From NCBI GenBank assembly GCA_913053795.1, contig CAJXGZ010000010.1:1-18686 (forward strand): a stretch of DNA of 18,686 nucleotides, given 5' to 3'. Origin of the DNA: an uncultured Rhodospirillales bacterium (lineage in GTDB: Bacteria > Pseudomonadota > Alphaproteobacteria > Rhodospirillales > 2-02-FULL-58-16). Every line of letters starts with the position of its first letter. Position 1 is the first letter of the stretch. Below, one piece after another: positions 4,763-12,084 of the stretch. The position numbers and the translations under genes are program-made. The notes beneath the pieces were generated by a model, which saw only the letters and a list, made by a program, of their open reading frames with translations, was not told the origin of the DNA and made no database searches.

Positions 4763-6541
4763 TCAATTCGCCTGCCGGCGCAGGAAAGCGGGAATATCAA
4801 GCAAGTCCTCCTCAACTTGGCTTGCGGCAAGGCTCTCATTGGATTCCAGTCCGTCGAGTTGTTTCTGATCGTCCTCGGACATCGTCTCGTCCTTGGATGA
4901 AATGGAGGTAAAGATCGGCTCCGTTTTCGACTGGCTCAAATTAGAAATCTTGGCGCTAAAAACGGACTTTGCGGCCCTCCCGCTTCCTGTAACCCGCTCA
5001 AACAGACTTAAGCCCTTGGACTTTGCCGGCTTCTCTTTGACTTTGGCTTCGTCTTCGGTCCCGCCTTTACCCCCACCATTAGCCATGGCGGCGGCGGCGA
5101 AGGGATCGGCGGACTCGGGAGACTTTTTATCCGAAGCGATCACCGGCGCCTTTGGGATAAACGCATCAACGGCCCCGATGGATGGCGTGGCGGGAGGAGG
5201 CGCGCCCGTATCGGCGACAATCGGCGGAGTCTCGTCTTCCGTCGCCAGCGGCGGCTCTTCGTCTTCGTCTTCGTCTTCCGCTTCTTCCGCTTCTTCCGCT
5301 CCGTCCGCTTTGGTTTCGGCGGCGAAGGGAATCTCTTTGGAGTCTTCGTCAAGAGAGACGTTATTGTCTTTGGCTTCGTCCGCTTCAGAGGTCAACGGTT
5401 CGCCGTCGGCCTCCGGTATGGAGTTCTCTTCGGCCATGGCCGCCGCAGGCTGGTTTTCCTCGATGACGGGGTTAGCGGTTTTCGCTTCGCCTTCCTCGAA
5501 AGCCATGGACTCTCTGGCCGCCTCGGCGGCGAGATTGATCATGGTGGGCGCCGGCATGGTCATGGCTTCGGCGTCCATGCCGGTAGCGACCACGGAAACC
5601 CGTATCTTTCCTTCAAGACCGTCATCAAATGTGGACCCGAAGTTGATGAAGGCGTCGACGTCCACTTCCTCGCGGATTCTATTGGCCGCCTCGTCAACCT
5701 CGAACAGCGTCATGTCCTGACCGCCAGTGATGTTAATGAGCACGCCCTTGGCTCCCTTCATGGTGATGTCGTCCAACAAGGGATTCGAGATGGCCGCCTC
5801 GGCGGCGTCCAGCGAACGCCTTTCGCCTTCAGCCTCGCCGGTTCCCATCATCGCTTTGCCCATATCGCCCATGATCGAGCGAATATCGGCGAAATCAAGG
5901 TTTATCAAGCCCGGCATCACCATCAGATCGGTGACGCCCCTGACGCCCGAATAAAGCACGTCATCGGCCATTCTGAAGGCGTCTGCGAATGTAGTTTTTT
6001 CGTTGGCGATACGGAATAAATTCTGATTGGGAATGACAATCAGGGTGTCGACGTACTTCCCCAACTCTTCAACGCCTTTTTCAGCGATGGCCATACGATT
6101 CGCCCCCTCAAAATGGAAGGGCTTGGTGACCACGCCAACGGTCAGGATGCCTTTTTCCCTTGTCGCTCTGGCGATAACCGGCGCACCGCCGGTTCCGGTT
6201 CCGCCGCCCATTCCGGCGGCGATGAACACCATGTTCGATCCGTTAACTTTCTCAAGCACCTCATCCAAGGCTTCTTCAGCCGCGGTGCGGCCGATTTCCG
6301 GCTGTGCGCCGGCGCCAAGGCCTTGCGCGGTCCCATTTCCCATTTGGATGCGGTGATCGGTCCTGGACTGCGCCAAAGCTTGGGCGTCGGTGTTGGCAAC
6401 GATGAAATCAACGCCCTCCAACTCCAAGGCGATCATATTGTTGACGGCGTTTCCGCCGGCTCCACCGACGCCGATAACCGTGATGCGCGGTTTCAGTTCG
6501 GATGTTTCGCTATTGCTCGGTACGCTTAAATTGATACTCAT
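4763..6541 (-). CDS. ftsZ: Cell division GTPase FtsZ, long-linker form
   Basis: FtsZ is the tubulin-like GTPase that polymerises into the cytokinetic ring. The 592-residue product is longer than E. coli FtsZ (383) or Caulobacter FtsZ (508). Residues about 15-321 are the GTPase core, with VIGVGGAGGNAVNNM at 22-36, tubulin signature GGGTGTG at 112-118 and the T7 loop NLDFADI at 214-220. Residues about 322-578 are a low-complexity linker rich in Ala, Glu, Asp and Pro, including an acidic run at 416-429. A conserved-looking basic/amphipathic piece, LSLFERVTG, sits at 511-519. The end, DLLDIPAFLRRQAN (579-592), is the C-terminal peptide that binds FtsA and other partners. ATG 6541 follows a strong AGGAGG five bases upstream. 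It lies 106 bases after ftsA. Confidence 0.99.
   Translation of the reverse strand: MSINLSVPSNSETSELKPRITVIGVGGAGGNAVNNMIALELEGVDFIVANTDAQALAQSRTDHRIQMGNGTAQGLGAGAQPEIGRTAAEEALDEVLEKVNGSNMVFIAAGMGGGTGTGGAPVIARATREKGILTVGVVTKPFHFEGANRMAIAEKGVEELGKYVDTLIVIPNQNLFRIANEKTTFADAFRMADDVLYSGVRGVTDLMVMPGLINLDFADIRSIMGDMGKAMMGTGEAEGERRSLDAAEAAISNPLLDDITMKGAKGVLINITGGQDMTLFEVDEAANRIREEVDVDAFINFGSTFDDGLEGKIRVSVVATGMDAEAMTMPAPTMINLAAEAARESMAFEEGEAKTANPVIEENQPAAAMAEENSIPEADGEPLTSEADEAKDNNVSLDEDSKEIPFAAETKADGAEEAEEAEDEDEDEEPPLATEDETPPIVADTGAPPPATPSIGAVDAFIPKAPVIASDKKSPESADPFAAAAMANGGGKGGTEDEAKVKEKPAKSKGLSLFERVTGSGRAAKSVFSAKISNLSQSKTEPIFTSISSKDETMSEDDQKQLDGLESNESLAASQVEEDLLDIPAFLRRQAN
5257..5298 (-). repeat. 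Hexamer and nonamer repeats in the acidic ftsZ linker
   Basis: Plus-strand reading shows cttcgt three times in tandem (5257-5274), a transition cttccg, then cttcttccg twice (5281-5298). In the FtsZ frame these code for the alternating Glu/Asp and Glu-Glu-Ala units at about residues 415-429. Both unit lengths are multiples of three, so gain or loss of units would keep the frame. Confidence 0.85.
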
Positions 6542-6647
6542 AATGTCCTCCTAATAAAGACAACGACTGTTCGTGGTTGACGCGCGAAAATCCGGCGCCG
6601 CTACGTTTTCAACCCGTCTTCTGACGGTGAATTCAAAAAAAATCATT
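6542..6647 (-). promoter_or_regulatory. ftsA-ftsZ gap with the ftsZ ribosome binding site
   Basis: This 106-base gap holds the strongest Shine-Dalgarno of the window, AGGAGG at 6547-6552, five bases before the ftsZ ATG. That fits the need for far more FtsZ than FtsA. Just after the ftsA stop there is a run of eight Ts on the minus strand, then a small stem (6614-6618 with 6623-6627, four-base loop). The Ts come before rather than after the stem, so it is not a terminator on either strand. I see no convincing -35/-10 pair, although alphaproteobacteria often have an ftsZ promoter here. Confidence 0.6.
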
Positions 6648-7919
6648 TCATAAGTTCTCCCTTAACCATTGCCCGAGCCTATCGAACCGGCCGCTCGGCT
6701 CCCTAACGGGCCTGTAGGCCCTGCTCGAGTTTTCCGCCAAACCTCCTGCGGCGTATTTCAAAATCCCGGCGCATGTGGCGAAAGCCGGGCCACTCATGGA
6801 TTCCGCCAACCCGATCGTCGGGGTTGGGCGGCCGATGCGCGTTTGCTTATCGAAAATCGTCGCCGCCAAATCCCGTATTCCCGGGAGCTGACTCGCCCCA
6901 CCGGTCAGCACCACGCGGCCGACAAGTTTTGCAAAACCGGCGTCTTCCAGGCGGCCTCGCGCCATTTCAAAGATTTCCTCCAGGCGCGGACGAATAATCC
7001 CCACCAGCATGGAGCGCGGCACCTGGCTGGCTTCGGCGCCGCCCTCCTCGCCGATCAGAGGCACCTTGATGACTTCGCGGTCGTCGGACGGTGAGGGAAT
7101 GGCGTTGCCGTAAAGAATCTTCATGCGCTCGGCGTGGACCAACGGCGTCGACAAACCCCGGGCGATGTCGTTGGTGACGTGAACGCCGCCCACTTGGATG
7201 ACATCGGTGTGAACCAACTCACTATCGAAGTAGACGGCGGTGGAGGTGGCGCCGCCGCCCATATCTATGAGCGCCGCGCCAAGCTGTTTTTCATCCTCGA
7301 CCAGGCAGGAAAGAGCGGAGGCGTACGACGACACCACCTTGCCTTCAATATCCAGATGACAGTGCGCCACGCTGCTCGCTAAATTACGAACGGCGGCGAC
7401 GCTGGCGCTGATCACATGCAAATTGACGCCCAAGTGTTCCCCGAACATCCCGCGCGGATCGCGCACCCCGCGGGCGCCGTCAATTCTGTAACCAACGGGA
7501 ATGGAGTGGACCAGCTCATGATCGTTGGGTAAATGCTTAATCAGGCCTGAGGTGTCGAGAACACGGCGCAAATCGGAATCCCCGATCTCGTGACCGGCGA
7601 TAGAGAACCCGTAAGCGATCAACTTTGACTTTGGTCCACCGCAGGACAGATTGACGATGACTTGACGGATGTTCTCCCCGGCCATCTTTTCGGCATCCTC
7701 TACGGAGGCGCGAATAGACCTTTCGGCGGCGTCCATATTGACGACCTCTCCGCACCTGAGGCCTTCGGAAATATGATGGCCGACGCCAACCACGCGAAGC
7801 TCGCCCTTCGGCCCTTCGGGACGGGCGATGAAGCAGCACACCTTCGTGGTGCCCACGTCCAACGCCGCGATCAACCCGTTGCGAACCTTAATTTTCTTTT
7901 TGGACCTCTTCATTTCCAT
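6648..7919 (-). CDS. ftsA: Cell division protein FtsA
   Basis: FtsA is the actin-like ATPase that ties FtsZ filaments to the inner membrane and recruits later divisome proteins. From ATG 7919 it has 423 residues, a normal length. Visible are the phosphate-1 motif ALDVGTTKVCC at about residues 20-30, the 1C subdomain region SEGLRCGEVVNMDAAERSI, the second nucleotide loop ALIDMGGGATSTAVY, VVLTGGASQLPGI near the C-terminus, and the C-terminal amphipathic membrane helix GRFDRLGQWLRENL. The N-terminal dozen residues are strongly basic. The frame is open up to 8072, but those codons overlap ftsQ and do not look like FtsA; ATG 7919, 16 bases after the ftsQ stop, gives the expected N-terminus. ATG 7913 is also possible. 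The ribosome site is weak (GAAAGA). Confidence 0.97.
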   Translation of the reverse strand: MEMKRSKKKIKVRNGLIAALDVGTTKVCCFIARPEGPKGELRVVGVGHHISEGLRCGEVVNMDAAERSIRASVEDAEKMAGENIRQVIVNLSCGGPKSKLIAYGFSIAGHEIGDSDLRRVLDTSGLIKHLPNDHELVHSIPVGYRIDGARGVRDPRGMFGEHLGVNLHVISASVAAVRNLASSVAHCHLDIEGKVVSSYASALSCLVEDEKQLGAALIDMGGGATSTAVYFDSELVHTDVIQVGGVHVTNDIARGLSTPLVHAERMKILYGNAIPSPSDDREVIKVPLIGEEGGAEASQVPRSMLVGIIRPRLEEIFEMARGRLEDAGFAKLVGRVVLTGGASQLPGIRDLAATIFDKQTRIGRPTPTIGLAESMSGPAFATCAGILKYAAGGLAENSSRAYRPVREPSGRFDRLGQWLRENL

Positions 7920-7935
7920 CGTCTTTCGCGTTTTC

Positions 7936-8802
7936 TCAAGTTTCTCTTCCAGTTGCTTTTTTCCGTACGCCCGTCTTTGGCTCCTTGCGGACGATAAGAC
8001 GGTCGGGAAGACGCATATCCAGGACCTTGACGTTCCGTCCCAGCACCTTGTGCGTACGCTCGTATTCGGCAAGCCGCGCCCAAGCGGTCGCGGCGCCGTC
8101 CTCGGGCAAGCGAATGTTGATGCCGTTGTTCAGCACAACGTTCCAACGGCGGTTCCCGACCCACACGGCGGCTTTAACCCGCATCATCAGTTCCGGCTGG
8201 GTCGACAGGGTCAGCAGCAACGCGGCGGCGTGCTTTGGGGCGGCTTCTCCCACCACTTGCAGGAGATTGGTGAATTGTCCGATTTCATTCTTGAGGATCA
8301 CTGCTCCATTGTTATCGATGAGGGCGAATTCGCCCTTGTTCTGCCAGAGGGCCAGCGGCGTGCGCTCGGTAATGCGAACGAAAACGGTGTCGGGAAGCAT
8401 CCGCTCGACGGCGACCGTTTGGACCCAGGGCAGGTTCTCTATGCGCCGCTTGGCGGCCTCCATGTCGAAGGCCAGAATGGGTTCGCCGCGCTCCAGCCGC
8501 ACCGCCTCCAGAAGCTCCTTGCGCCCTGTCTGGTCGCGCCCCATGACCAGGATTTCCTGGACCGTGAAACCCATTTTTTTCGAGACGCCGGCAATGCTCG
8601 CGCGAATCTGGTTCAATGCTTGCGTAACTAGTCCGTTGTTCCACGCCCAGACGCCGCCAAGGGAAAGAGAGCCGGCGAAAAGCATGGTCCATAGAACAAG
8701 CGCCGGGCGCGTACGCCACAGGGGGACGACGCGGGGCCGGGGTTGCCCCCGGGCGTTTGTTCTTGGGGCGTTTTTTATAATTGTTTTCCTCACTGGTCGC
8801 AC
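7936..8802 (-). CDS. ftsQ: Cell division protein FtsQ
   Basis: FtsQ is a bitopic inner-membrane divisome protein that links FtsA/FtsZ-side proteins with FtsB, FtsL and the septal synthase in the periplasm. The 288-residue product has a basic cytoplasmic N-tail, one membrane segment at about 33-54, a POTRA domain at about 79-148 (FTVQEILVMGR, ILAFDMEAAKRRIENLPWV, DTVFVRITERTPLALW) and the FtsQ beta domain to about 265. A short basic tail ends the protein. The start is GTG 8802, with GGAG eight bases upstream. GTG 8793 is equally well placed behind a second GGAG and would give a 4-base GTGA overlap with the ddl stop (three residues shorter); I cannot decide between them from sequence alone. Confidence 0.95.
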   Translation of the reverse strand: MRPVRKTIIKNAPRTNARGQPRPRVVPLWRTRPALVLWTMLFAGSLSLGGVWAWNNGLVTQALNQIRASIAGVSKKMGFTVQEILVMGRDQTGRKELLEAVRLERGEPILAFDMEAAKRRIENLPWVQTVAVERMLPDTVFVRITERTPLALWQNKGEFALIDNNGAVILKNEIGQFTNLLQVVGEAAPKHAAALLLTLSTQPELMMRVKAAVWVGNRRWNVVLNNGINIRLPEDGAATAWARLAEYERTHKVLGRNVKVLDMRLPDRLIVRKEPKTGVRKKATGRET

Positions 8803-9695
8803 TCCGCGTTCTCCACCATCCAGGAGACGAGCTCCTCGAATGAAATTCCGGCATGGGACGCCTGCTCGGGAACTAGAGAAGTGTCCGTCATGCCGGGTTG
8901 AGTGTTAACTTCAAGTATGAAGAAGGTCTTACCGTCGTAACGAAAATCCGCCCTGGACACTCCACGGCATCCGAGCGCACGGTGCGCCTCAAGGGCCAGG
9001 CGCATGGCCTCTTCATGGGCTTCGGGCTCTACAGGCGCCGGGATGATGTGGTCGGAGCCGCCGGCGGCGTACTTGGCGTCATAGTCATAGAAATCGCGCT
9101 CGGTGGTGATTTCGGTGACCCCCAGAGGCTGTTCGCCCATCACCGCGACGGTAAACTCCCTTCCGGGGATAAAGCGTTCGATCATGACGCGAGCGCCGAA
9201 GGGCCAGTCGGACTCCTTAAAGGGGGCCTCGCCGTCTTCATCGCGGACGATTCGCACGCCGACGCTGGAGCCTTCGTTAAGCGGCTTGACCACATAGGGA
9301 CGCTTCATGACATCGCCATCAAGGGCTTCGGCCCGGCTGACGATTTTGTGCTCGGCGACGGGAATTCCGACCGCGGCGAACAGGCGCTTGGCCATGGGCT
9401 TGTCCATGGCCAGGGCCGAGGCCAGCACACCGGAATGAGTGTAGGGAATATCCAGAATATTAAGCAGCCCCTGCACGCAGCCGTCCTCGCCGAAACGTCC
9501 GTGCAAGGCGTTGAAGATGACGTCGGGACGCGGGAACAGATGGGTCATCAAGGCCCCCATATCGCGCTGGATATCGATGGCCGTGGCCCGGTAGCCGGCC
9601 TTCTTAAGCGCGTTGGAGACGGCGGCGCCGCTGATCAGGGAGACTTCGCGCTCCGCCGACCATCCGCCCATAAGCACGGCGACATGCTTGCTCAT
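8790..9695 (-). CDS. ddl: D-alanine--D-alanine ligase Ddl
   Basis: Ddl joins two D-alanines with ATP in the cytoplasm, supplying the dipeptide that MurF adds to the peptidoglycan precursor. The 301-residue protein has normal length. Seen in order are MGGWSAEREVSL (9-20), HGRFGEDG (65-72), the ATP-grasp loop KPLNEGSSVGV (137-147), DFYDYDAKY (201-209) and EVNTQPGMT (262-270). The tyrosine in YDY is typical of D-Ala-D-Ala rather than D-Ala-D-Lac enzymes. ATG 9695 overlaps the murB TGA by four bases and follows a strong GGAGGAGG; the frame is open further upstream (to 9749) but only inside murB and with non-family sequence. Confidence 0.98.
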   Translation of the reverse strand: MSKHVAVLMGGWSAEREVSLISGAAVSNALKKAGYRATAIDIQRDMGALMTHLFPRPDVIFNALHGRFGEDGCVQGLLNILDIPYTHSGVLASALAMDKPMAKRLFAAVGIPVAEHKIVSRAEALDGDVMKRPYVVKPLNEGSSVGVRIVRDEDGEAPFKESDWPFGARVMIERFIPGREFTVAVMGEQPLGVTEITTERDFYDYDAKYAAGGSDHIIPAPVEPEAHEEAMRLALEAHRALGCRGVSRADFRYDGKTFFILEVNTQPGMTDTSLVPEQASHAGISFEELVSWMVENAECDQ

Positions 9696-10651
9696 TTGAC
9701 CTCCTCCATATGAGGGGCGCCGGGAACGCCGATGCGGCGGATTTCCCACTCAAGCTTGACCCCGGTGGCGTCAAGGACGCGGCGGCGGACCTCCTCGCCC
9801 AGGCCCTCAAGATCGCTGGCCGTGGCGCCGTCGGCGTTGATCAGGAAATTGCAGTGCTTTTGTGAAACCATGGCGCCGCCGCGGCGAAGCCCCCGGCATC
9901 CGGCGCGGTCGATAAGCTCCCAGGCCTTCATGCCGGACGGGTTTGCGCCAGACGGGTTTGCGAATGTGCTGCCCCCTGTGGGAATGCGCTGGGGTTGCGC
10001 CGCCTTGCGCTCAGTGGCGATCTCGTCCATGCGGCGCTGGATGGCGTCCTTTTTCCCGGAACGCCCCCTTAGAGTCGCGGACACAAAAATCCAGTCCTCA
10101 GGAATTTCCGAGCGGCGGTATGCGAAGCCCAGATCGTCCGGACCCAGGTCATGAACGCCGCCCTTGGCGTCAAGGGCTCTGGCGCTTATGACGCAATCCT
10201 TCATTTCGGCCCCGAAAGCCCCGGCGTTCATGCGGAGCGCCCCGCCGATGGTTCCTGGAATGCCGTTGAGGAACTCCAATCCGGCGATGGCGGCGTCGCG
10301 GGCGGCGGCGGCGGCGTTAATGTCGAGCGCGCCGGCGCCCGCGTCAATGTCCGTCCCTCGCGCTTTTATGCTCGCGAACCCCCGGCCCAGGCGAATCACG
10401 ACGCCGGGAACCCCGCCGTCGCGCACCAGCAGGTTGGAGGCGACGCCGATGACGGTGACGTCGACGTCATCGGGCTTGGCGGCCAGGAATTGGGCCAGGT
10501 CTTCGGCGTCGGCGGGCTTGAACATGACCTCGGCGGGACCGCCCACCTTGAACCATGTGATCTTGGAAAGGGGCGCATCGGCGCTGTATCGGCCGCGAAC
10601 CGGCGGCAGCCGCTCGATCAGGGAGGGGGTGCGTTTGCTTGCCGCCATCAT
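9692..10651 (-). CDS. murB: UDP-N-acetylenolpyruvoylglucosamine reductase MurB
   Basis: MurB is the FAD/NADPH enzyme that reduces UDP-GlcNAc-enolpyruvate to UDP-MurNAc. The 319-residue product shows the FAD-binding part with TWFKVGGPAE (32-41) and IGVASNLLVRDGG (68-80), GIPGTIGGALRMNAGAFG (130-147), the substrate-site YRRSE (178-182), the proton donor Ser228 in GGSTFANP, and a C-terminal Glu (about 303) in EWEIRRIG. The short form with GSTFANP is like type II MurB. Residues 231-240 read ANPSGANPSG, a five-residue duplication directly after the catalytic serine segment. ATG 10651 overlaps the murC TGA by four bases and has GGGAG seven bases upstream; a second ATG follows immediately. Longer starts inside murC are rejected. 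Confidence 0.98.
   Translation of the reverse strand: MMAASKRTPSLIERLPPVRGRYSADAPLSKITWFKVGGPAEVMFKPADAEDLAQFLAAKPDDVDVTVIGVASNLLVRDGGVPGVVIRLGRGFASIKARGTDIDAGAGALDINAAAAARDAAIAGLEFLNGIPGTIGGALRMNAGAFGAEMKDCVISARALDAKGGVHDLGPDDLGFAYRRSEIPEDWIFVSATLRGRSGKKDAIQRRMDEIATERKAAQPQRIPTGGSTFANPSGANPSGMKAWELIDRAGCRGLRRGGAMVSQKHCNFLINADGATASDLEGLGEEVRRRVLDATGVKLEWEIRRIGVPGAPHMEEVK
9933..9962 (-). repeat. 15-base tandem duplication in murB
   Basis: Plus-strand 9933-9947 and 9948-9962 match at 14 of 15 bases, with 12 consecutive identical bases (gacgggtttgcg). In frame this doubles ANPSG at MurB residues 231-240, just behind catalytic Ser228. As I recall the family, MurB has a single NPPG-like element here. 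Confidence 0.85.
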
Positions 10652-12084
10652 CCGCCATCTCCCTTGGCCTTGATTCGCTTCAATTCGCTGGGGAGTTTGT
10701 TGGCCCAAGCCGTAATGTCTCCAGCTCCCAGGCAGACCACGATGTCGCCCGGGTTGGCGAGGCCATTGATAATTTCGGCTAGATTTTCAGGAGCGGGCAG
10801 CAAAACCACCTCGCGGTGGCCGTGAGAACGCAGGCCGGCGGCCAAGGATTCTTGATTGAAGCCTTCTATTGGGTCTTCGCCGGCCGGGTAGACATTGGCC
10901 ACCACCACCGTATCGGCGTCGTTGAAGCAAGTGCAGAATTCCTCGAACAGGTCCCTGAGCCGGGTGTAGCGGTGGGGCTGGACCACGGCGATGAGTTGGC
11001 CTTTGGCGGCGTCCCTCGTAGCGCCCCTGGCGGCGTCGAGCACGGCGGAGATTTCCACCGGATGGTGGCCGTAATCGTCAATCACGGTCACGCCGTTCAC
11101 CTCTCCGACCTTGGTGAAGCGGCGCTTGACGCCCTCGAAGTCGGCCAGCGCCTTGCGCATAACGTCGTCGTCAATCCCCATCTCGACGGCGATGGCGACG
11201 GCGGCCAGGGAATTTTGGACATTGTGCCGCCCGGCCATGGGCAAGCGCAGGCCTTCGATGGTTCGGTCTCCGCCTTCCTTGCGGCCGCTGATGACGGCGT
11301 CAAAGACGGAATCGCCGCCTTTGCTTTCCAAGTTGACGCCCCTGATCTCGGCCTGGGGGCTGAAGCCGTAGGTGACCACCTTGCGGTCCGAGACCCGGGG
11401 GATCATGGCCTGCACTTCCGGATGGTCGATGCACAACACGGCGAAACCATAGAAGGGGATATTCTCGACGAAAGCGTCGAAGGCGGCGCGCAGAGCCTCG
11501 AACGCGCCGTAATGATCCAGGTGTTCGGGGTCCATGTTGGTGACCACGGCGATGGTCGCCGGAAGTTTAAGGAAGGTGCCGTCGGATTCGTCGGCTTCGG
11601 CCACCATCCATTCTCCGCCGCCGAGCCGGGCGTTGGCGCCCCAGGCGTTGATGATGCCGCCGTTGATGACCGTGGGGTCAAAGCCGGCGGCGTCCAGCAC
11701 CGCCGCAATCATGGAGGTTGCGGTGGTCTTGCCGTGGGTGCCGCCGACGGCGATGGACCACTTCAGGCGCATCAACTCGCCCAGCATTTCGGCGCGGCGC
11801 ACCACCGGAAGGAGGCGCTTGCGGGCGGCGACCACTTCCGGGTTGTCCGGCTTCACCGCCGAAGAGACCACCACCACTTGGCACTCGCCCAGGTTTTCCT
11901 CCTTATGTCCGATGAAGACGGAAATGCCCATCGAGCGCAGGCGCTTGACGTTGGCGCTATCGGCCATGTCGCTGCCCTGAACGGAATAATCGAGATTGTG
12001 CAACACCTCGGCGATGCCGCTCATGCCGATGCCGCCGATGCCGACGAAGTGAATGACGCCGATGGAAAGGGGGAGCGTTCTCAT
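10648..12084 (-). CDS. murC: UDP-N-acetylmuramate--L-alanine ligase MurC
   Basis: MurC adds L-alanine, the first stem-peptide residue, to UDP-MurNAc with ATP in the cytoplasm. The 478 residues fit the family. The N-terminal Rossmann-like domain begins HFVGIGGIGMSGIAEVL (12-28), the ATP loop GTHGKTT is at 115-121, EADESDGTFL gives the metal-binding acidic cluster, and VIDDYGHHPVEI and QPHRYTR mark the C-terminal domain. ATG 12084 overlaps the murG TGA by four bases and follows AAGGAAG. Its own stop overlaps murB in the same way. Confidence 0.99.
   Translation of the reverse strand: MRTLPLSIGVIHFVGIGGIGMSGIAEVLHNLDYSVQGSDMADSANVKRLRSMGISVFIGHKEENLGECQVVVVSSAVKPDNPEVVAARKRLLPVVRRAEMLGELMRLKWSIAVGGTHGKTTATSMIAAVLDAAGFDPTVINGGIINAWGANARLGGGEWMVAEADESDGTFLKLPATIAVVTNMDPEHLDHYGAFEALRAAFDAFVENIPFYGFAVLCIDHPEVQAMIPRVSDRKVVTYGFSPQAEIRGVNLESKGGDSVFDAVISGRKEGGDRTIEGLRLPMAGRHNVQNSLAAVAIAVEMGIDDDVMRKALADFEGVKRRFTKVGEVNGVTVIDDYGHHPVEISAVLDAARGATRDAAKGQLIAVVQPHRYTRLRDLFEEFCTCFNDADTVVVANVYPAGEDPIEGFNQESLAAGLRSHGHREVVLLPAPENLAEIINGLANPGDIVVCLGAGDITAWANKLPSELKRIKAKGDGG

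Noticed and set aside
4893..5720. Plus-strand open frame of 275 codons opposite the ftsZ linker
   Set aside because: Its Ser/Ala-rich product is the mirror of the repetitive acidic linker codons of ftsZ, not a real protein.
6614..6627. Small hairpin in the ftsA-ftsZ gap next to a run of eight Ts as a terminator
   Set aside because: The stem is only five base pairs and the Ts come before it in the direction of transcription; on the other strand no T-run follows.
7920..8072. N-terminal extension of FtsA by 51 residues
   Set aside because: These codons overlap ftsQ in another frame and do not resemble FtsA; the family N-terminus begins near ATG 7919.
7828..9713. Several long plus-strand open frames opposite ftsQ and ddl
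   Set aside because: All are antisense to secure genes and have the mixed composition of shadow frames; none shows family motifs.
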